Positions 60,387 to 64,000 of a DNA stretch of 64,000 nucleotides are shown piece after piece. Source of the stretch: Phymatolithon calcareum (lineage: Eukaryota; Rhodophyta; Florideophyceae; Hapalidiales). Where the stretch lies: the NCBI GenBank assembly GCA_977006965.1, contig OZ345387.1:88001-152000 (forward strand), read 5' to 3'. A model generated the notes under the pieces. It made no database searches, was not told the DNA's origin, and worked only from the letters and a program-made list of their open reading frames with translations. The translations under genes were made by a program, and so were the position numbers. Numbering within the stretch: position 1 is the stretch's first letter; each line of letters starts with the position of its first letter.

Positions 60387-61425
60387 GTGGTAAAACCTCC
60401 TCAGGAAATATAAAGTTTTCATGGGGCTGATCTTGAGCTGCCATCCAAGATCGGATTCCTTCATTTAGTAGTATGTTTTTTGTATAAAAAGTTTCAAATT
60501 CAGGATCTTCAGCAGCTCTTAGTTCTTGAGACACAAAGTCATATGCTCTTAGATTCAATGCTAAGCCGACAATTCCAAATGCACTTGTCCACATTCCGGT
60601 TACAGGCACAAATAACATGAAGAAATGAAGCCATCGTTTATTGGAAAATGCAACACCAAAAATTTGTGACCAAAATCTATTTGCTGTAACCATTGAGTAA
60701 GTTTCTTCCGATTGTGTCGGAGTAAATGCTCTAAATGTATCAGCAGCATCTCCATCTTCAAATAATGTGTTCTGTACTGTTGCACCATGTATAGCGCATA
60801 GAAGTGCACCACCTAGTATTCCGGCAACTCCCATCATATGGAATGGGTTTAGTGTCCAGTTATGGAAACCTTGTAAGAATAATAGGAATCGAAATATAGC
60901 AGCTACACCAAAACTAGGTGCAAAGAACCAGCTGGCTTGTCCTAGTGGATACATAAGAAATACAGATACAAACACTGCTATCGGTCCAGAAAACGCAATT
61001 GCATTGTATGGTCGAATTCCCACTAGTCTTGCAATCTCAAATTGTCTTAGACAGAAACCTATAAGACCAAAAGATCCGTGCAAGGCTATGAATGCCCAAA
61101 GTCCACCTATCTGACACCAACGCGTGAAATCTCCTTGTGCTTCAGGTCCCCACAGTAGTAATAAAGAATGTCCCATACTGTTAGCGGGAGTAGATACAGC
61201 TGCGGTTAAAAAATTGCATCCTTCTAGGTATGAGCTTGCAAGTCCATGTGTATACCAAGAAGTTACAAAAGTTGTGCCTGTTAACCATCCCCCTAGGGAT
61301 AGATAAGCACATGGGAATAAAAGTAGACCGGACCATCCAACAAATACAAATCGGTCTCTTTTGACCCAGTCATCAATAAGATCAAACCATCCGCGGGTTT
61401 TCTCTTGTCCAATTGCTATAGTCAT
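60370..61425 (-). CDS. psbD: Photosystem II D2 protein
   Basis: 351 residues starting [20 protein letters not shown]. Five membrane spans and the His ligands of P680 and the non-haem iron are in their usual places ([39 protein letters not shown]). D2 pairs with D1 in the photosystem II core. It is upstream of and overlaps psbC. Confidence 0.99.
   Translation of the reverse strand: MTIAIGQEKTRGWFDLIDDWVKRDRFVFVGWSGLLLFPCAYLSLGGWLTGTTFVTSWYTHGLASSYLEGCNFLTAAVSTPANSMGHSLLLLWGPEAQGDFTRWCQIGGLWAFIALHGSFGLIGFCLRQFEIARLVGIRPYNAIAFSGPIAVFVSVFLMYPLGQASWFFAPSFGVAAIFRFLLFLQGFHNWTLNPFHMMGVAGILGGALLCAIHGATVQNTLFEDGDAADTFRAFTPTQSEETYSMVTANRFWSQIFGVAFSNKRWLHFFMLFVPVTGMWTSAFGIVGLALNLRAYDFVSQELRAAEDPEFETFYTKNILLNEGIRSWMAAQDQPHENFIFPEEVLPRGNAL
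60396..60402 (-). promoter_or_regulatory. Shine-Dalgarno for psbC inside psbD
   Basis: GAGGAGG on the minus strand, 9 nt before the GTG start. It lies in the psbD coding region, so psbC can be translated independently of the psbD stop. Confidence 0.75.
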
Positions 61426-61664
61426 AATTAAACACTCCAGAGTGGGCTTAATAATTATATTAAATTAATAAAGTAAGTTAAGATTCATAGATAATTGAGC
61501 ATGACTTTACTTTTCTTTACGGTTACTACAATTATAAATATAATTTAATTAAAAGTGTATTTACTTGATAAATTATATTTTTGTAGTTCTCTAAGTTCAC
61601 TTAATATTTAATATATATTGTACTACAATCATGAAAAATTAATATAAATTTTATTTGATTCTTT

Positions 61665-62393
61665 TTATTTGGTTTTATCACTAATTCTTTGAAATAAATA
61701 ACCGGTACCTCTAGCAGTTAATATAAGATCTGGATTACTTGGATCGTCTTCTAACTTGGCTCTCAATCTTGATATATGTACATCTACTACGCGAGTATCT
61801 ACATGTCTTTCAGGAGTATAACCCCAAACTTCTTGTAATATAGAGGATCTAGAAAAAGGATCACCAGCTTTGCTTACTAATAGTTCAAGTAAGCTAAACT
61901 CCATGCCAGTTAATCGGATTCTTTCATTGTTTTTATAAACTTGCCTTTTATTTGTATCAACTTTTAAAAAGCCAATATTTATAATACCAGAACTAGGTAT
62001 ACCGCTATTAATAGTAATTTTGTCAACTCTACGTAATACAGATCTTATACGTGCCTCGAGTTCTTTTGGAGAAAAGGGCTTTACTACGTAATCATCGGCT
62101 CCTAATTCAAGACCAGTAATTCGATCAGATACATCACCTAAAGCTGTTAACATTATAATGGGTACATCCGATTCTTTTCGAAGTTCTTGGCATACGCCAT
62201 AGCCATCTAGTTTAGGCATCATTACATCAAGAACCACTAAATTTGGATACTCTCTTCTAAAGGTAATCAGAGCTTCTTCACCATCTGCTGCACTAACTAC
62301 ATTATAGCCAATCATAGATAACCTAGTTTCTAAAATTCTTCGAATACTCGTTTCATCATCAACTATTAGTATTTTTTCTCTTTGATCTTCCAA
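61665..62393 (-). CDS. ycf27: Ycf27/RpaB, OmpR-type response regulator
   Basis: 242 residues. The receiver domain has IVDDE, phosphoacceptor Asp56 in VVLDVMMP, and Lys105 in VVKPFSPKE. A winged-helix output domain follows, with PERHVDTRVVDVHISRLRAKLE and ARGTGYLF. In cyanobacteria RpaB controls photosystem and high-light genes. No kinase gene is in the window. The plastid relative probably regulates photosystem transcription. Confidence 0.95.
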   Translation of the reverse strand: MEDQREKILIVDDETSIRRILETRLSMIGYNVVSAADGEEALITFRREYPNLVVLDVMMPKLDGYGVCQELRKESDVPIIMLTALGDVSDRITGLELGADDYVVKPFSPKELEARIRSVLRRVDKITINSGIPSSGIINIGFLKVDTNKRQVYKNNERIRLTGMEFSLLELLVSKAGDPFSRSSILQEVWGYTPERHVDTRVVDVHISRLRAKLEDDPSNPDLILTARGTGYLFQRISDKTK

Positions 62394-62997
62394 TGCTATA
62401 ATCTCCCTTACCTTTAATAAGTAATTCTAATCATCTTAAATACATTTCTAGAACATATTTGATTTTTATCGATAACTGTTTATTCTCTTTTAAAATCATT
62501 TTTTGTTAATAAATTATGTCTAGCTAATTTATATAGAGAGAATATTCTGCAATAGTTGAGTTAAACTAATTATTGTCTTTTATCATTATTATATCATTTG
62601 AATTTTTTACTCTAGAGTTCCATCAGCTTGTTTTTTCAGATTGGAGTCATGAATATATTGTTTATAGGGATAGTTATTTAAATAAAAGAAGTAATAAAAA
62701 GGTAAGTGAAAATTAGTATTTATTTATTGTATGTTTTCGTTAATTTTGAATATCAGATATTTATACTATTCTGTAAAAATCTTGTTGATCAACAAGATTT
62801 TACAATTATCGTTAATTAGGATGTCACTATGATAATAATGTTCTATAAAACATAAAAAGAGTACTTATACCATCTGAAACATAGTTGCTTTGTAAGTTTA
62901 AAATTATATAATAGAGTTTCAATATAGATATTTAAATCTTTGTAAAAATATAAACAATTGTTATAATTCAATTTCCGAAGCTTATTGGGCATTTTGT
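62394..62997. other. 604-base spacer upstream of ycf27
   Basis: Very AT-rich with no supported gene. It contains a perfect 26-nt palindrome (62776-62801). The right part borders unrecognised plus-strand frames. ycf27 promoter signals should lie at the left end, but no clear boxes were found. Confidence 0.6.
62776..62801. repeat. Perfect 26-nt palindrome
   Basis: Arms of 13 nt, AAAATCTTGTTGA and its inverse, meet at GATC with no spacer. It could be a hairpin terminator or a protein-binding site. Confidence 0.7.
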
Positions 62998-63129
62998 ATG
63001 ATTATAGCTTCTTTTATAGATTTGAAATATTCTTTTGACTATAAATGTAAAATACTCGAATATTTTTTTATTAAGGATCGACCAAATCGCCCAAAAAAAA
63101 TAGACTGGGTTATATGGAAAAAACTATAA
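62998..63129 (+). pseudogene. Unidentified 43-codon frame, possibly part of a broken gene
   Basis: Starts at ATG 62998 and ends at 63129. The protein-like part CKILEYFFIKDRPNRPKKIDWVIWKK has a non-random, basic composition. It ends at an A-rich spot where the +1 frame (ATG 63114) carries on, so the two may be one gene with a shift. I do not recognise it. Confidence 0.3.
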
Positions 63130-63275
63130 AAAAAGCTCTTGCCGAATTTACTCAAAAGAATATAAATAGCATTAAAGAAGTTTCGTCTGATATTTTTAAA
63201 GTAGATTGTAAAAACAGTTTTGAACCAAGGCAAAATATTGGTAAAAGAGTGAAACATTATACAATAAGTGAATAA
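63114..63275 (+). CDS. Unidentified 53-residue frame
   Basis: Reads MEKTIKKALAEFTQKNINS to HYTISE. It is a lysine-rich, helix-prone peptide that overlaps the previous frame. It may be a short gene or the second half of a decayed one. No family was recognised. Confidence 0.3.
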   Translation: MEKTIKKALAEFTQKNINSIKEVSSDIFKVDCKNSFEPRQNIGKRVKHYTISE

Positions 63276-63299
63276 TTTGTTCTAAAAATTTGTAACACT

Positions 63300-63584
63300 A
63301 TGAAGATTTTTTATTTGGGACGATCATATGAAAACTTTATCTATGTTAATCAAGCTAAAAATAATTACTTAAAGGTTGTATCTCCAATTAGCCTCAATCA
63401 AAATAATTTTATTAATGATTGTGCGCTTTTAATGCATTACAGCAATTACACGAAGTTGAATTCAGACTCTGGACAAGATTTTTTTCAAGTTAAAATAAAG
63501 CAACTTTTATCAAGTATCGGCAAAAGAATTAGTGGAAGATCTTATCGGGAATTTATTACCGTAATAGACAATTGTCATTTGTGA
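63300..63584 (+). CDS. Unidentified 94-residue protein
   Basis: Not recognised. It has no membrane span; the C-terminal third (KIKQLLSSIGKRISGRSYREF) is basic. It follows the 53-residue frame on the same strand by 24 nt and may belong with it. Possible origins are a plasmid-derived or phage-like sequence, as seen in red algal plastid genomes. This is inference from location and lack of similarity. Confidence 0.4.
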   Translation: MKIFYLGRSYENFIYVNQAKNNYLKVVSPISLNQNNFINDCALLMHYSNYTKLNSDSGQDFFQVKIKQLLSSIGKRISGRSYREFITVIDNCHL

Positions 63585-63843
63585 TTCTTAAATATCAAAA
63601 GTAAGTAAGTGTTACGGGCTTAAAGACAATAGAATCTGGAAGTTTGTTAACTTATAAATATGAGTACCAGGAAGTTCTAGTGCTGGATGACAATAATTTA
63701 AATTCACAAAAAAACTCTGGATAAAAATGCATCCATCAATAACTGATTTAACGTAAGGTGGTTATAATTATTCATTTTTTAATTATAAAACTTTTATTCT
63801 ATTGAAAACCCCCTAGACTAAATTACTATATTATTATTTTTTT

Positions 63844-63969
63844 ATGTCAACTCTGCCGGGTTGTTATAGTCGAACTTTTTCTATTGATGAATTATTGAAG
63901 CAAATTTGGACAAAATCAAATAATAGGCAAACATTATCAAAAAGAAGAAGTCTTCTATGTGATTCTTGA
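63844..63969 (+). CDS. Unidentified 41-residue frame near the right edge
   Basis: Reads MSTLPGCYSRTFSIDELLKQ to SLLCDS and stops before an A-rich run. After the run another frame is open to the window end (FLKKNSQGITGV), so it may be a truncated or shifted gene that continues outside. No recognisable domain; no Shine-Dalgarno. Confidence 0.25.
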   Translation: MSTLPGCYSRTFSIDELLKQIWTKSNNRQTLSKRRSLLCDS

Positions 63970-64000
63970 AAAAAAATAGTCAAGGTATTACTGGTGTAAC

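Noticed and set aside
63039-63257. 72-codon minus-strand frame in the right tail
   Set aside because: It is antisense to the plus-strand frames and is mostly Phe/Ile/Lys from AT-rich DNA. The plus strand looks more protein-like.
1-64000. CRISPR array, IS element or phage integration
   Set aside because: No regularly spaced repeats, transposase, integrase or Cas-like proteins were seen. Repeats found are local hairpins only.

Overview
The window is a piece of a red algal plastid genome, most likely from a florideophycean (multicellular) red alga. The evidence is a very AT-rich sequence with bacterial-type tRNAs and RNase P RNA, photosystem genes (psaA, psaB, psaD, psaE, psbB, psbC, psbD, psbH, psbK, psbN, psbT, psbZ), cytochrome b6f genes, and a gene set that only red-lineage plastids keep: argB, ilvB, accB, acpP, moeB, thiS, ntcA, ycf27, ycf29, ycf38, ycf45, upp, dnaB, pheT, hisS, groEL, dnaK, clpC and ftsH. 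The species cannot be named from the sequence alone.

Layout. 1-4.1 kb: the 5' exon of chlB running off the left edge and ending at a likely group II intron, then psaD, trnS(UGA), acpP, ycf45, a petP-like gene and accB. 4.2-10.2 kb: psaA-psaB, rps14, petG, psbK, psbZ, trnG(GCC). 10.2-12.0 kb: dnaK on the minus strand. 12.2-27.1 kb: a continuous 29-gene S10/spc/alpha/str-type cluster, rpl3 to rps10, with secY, rpoA and tufA inside it. 27.1-33.2 kb: petF, ycf38, the psbB-psbT-(psbN)-psbH group, psaE, ftsH. 33.2-37.4 kb: tRNAs D, S(GCU) and M, argB, ycf33, ilvB, tRNAs T, Y and V, rpl19. 37.6-47.2 kb: clpC, trnF, dnaB (with an intein and a frame break), rpl9, trnS(GGA), moeB, trnW, rpl11-rpl1-rpl12, petD-petB. 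47.3-54.3 kb: ntcA and ycf29 (divergent), trnH, thiS, rps1, rnpB, pheT, psb28, trnQ, hisS, trnR. 54.5-62.4 kb: groEL, an unknown 177-codon gene, ycf65/psrp3, rps16, ycf19, upp, ycf17, psbC-psbD, ycf27. 62.4-64 kb: a gene-poor tail with short, unrecognised and possibly decayed plus-strand reading frames.

The genes serve photosynthesis, plastid gene expression (ribosomal proteins, RNA polymerase alpha, EF-Tu, two aminoacyl-tRNA synthetases, RNase P RNA), protein folding and turnover (DnaK, GroEL, ClpC, FtsH, SecY), biosynthesis (fatty acids, arginine, branched-chain amino acids, thiamine sulfur transfer) and signalling (NtcA, Ycf27, Ycf29). Genes are packed tightly: convergent neighbours abut or overlap (trnG/dnaK, thiS/rps1, rnpB/pheT, groEL/orf177, ycf29/trnH). 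Perfect hairpins separate several other convergent pairs.

Points that deserve a second look: the split chlB; dnaB, which carries a 141-residue mini-intein and is broken by a one-base frame shift at a nine-A run; a change in strand composition near 34.5-34.9 kb that may mark a replication origin or terminus; a upp homologue without the usual catalytic loop; and the unexplained right-hand tail. All calls come from reading the sequence; no database search was run.
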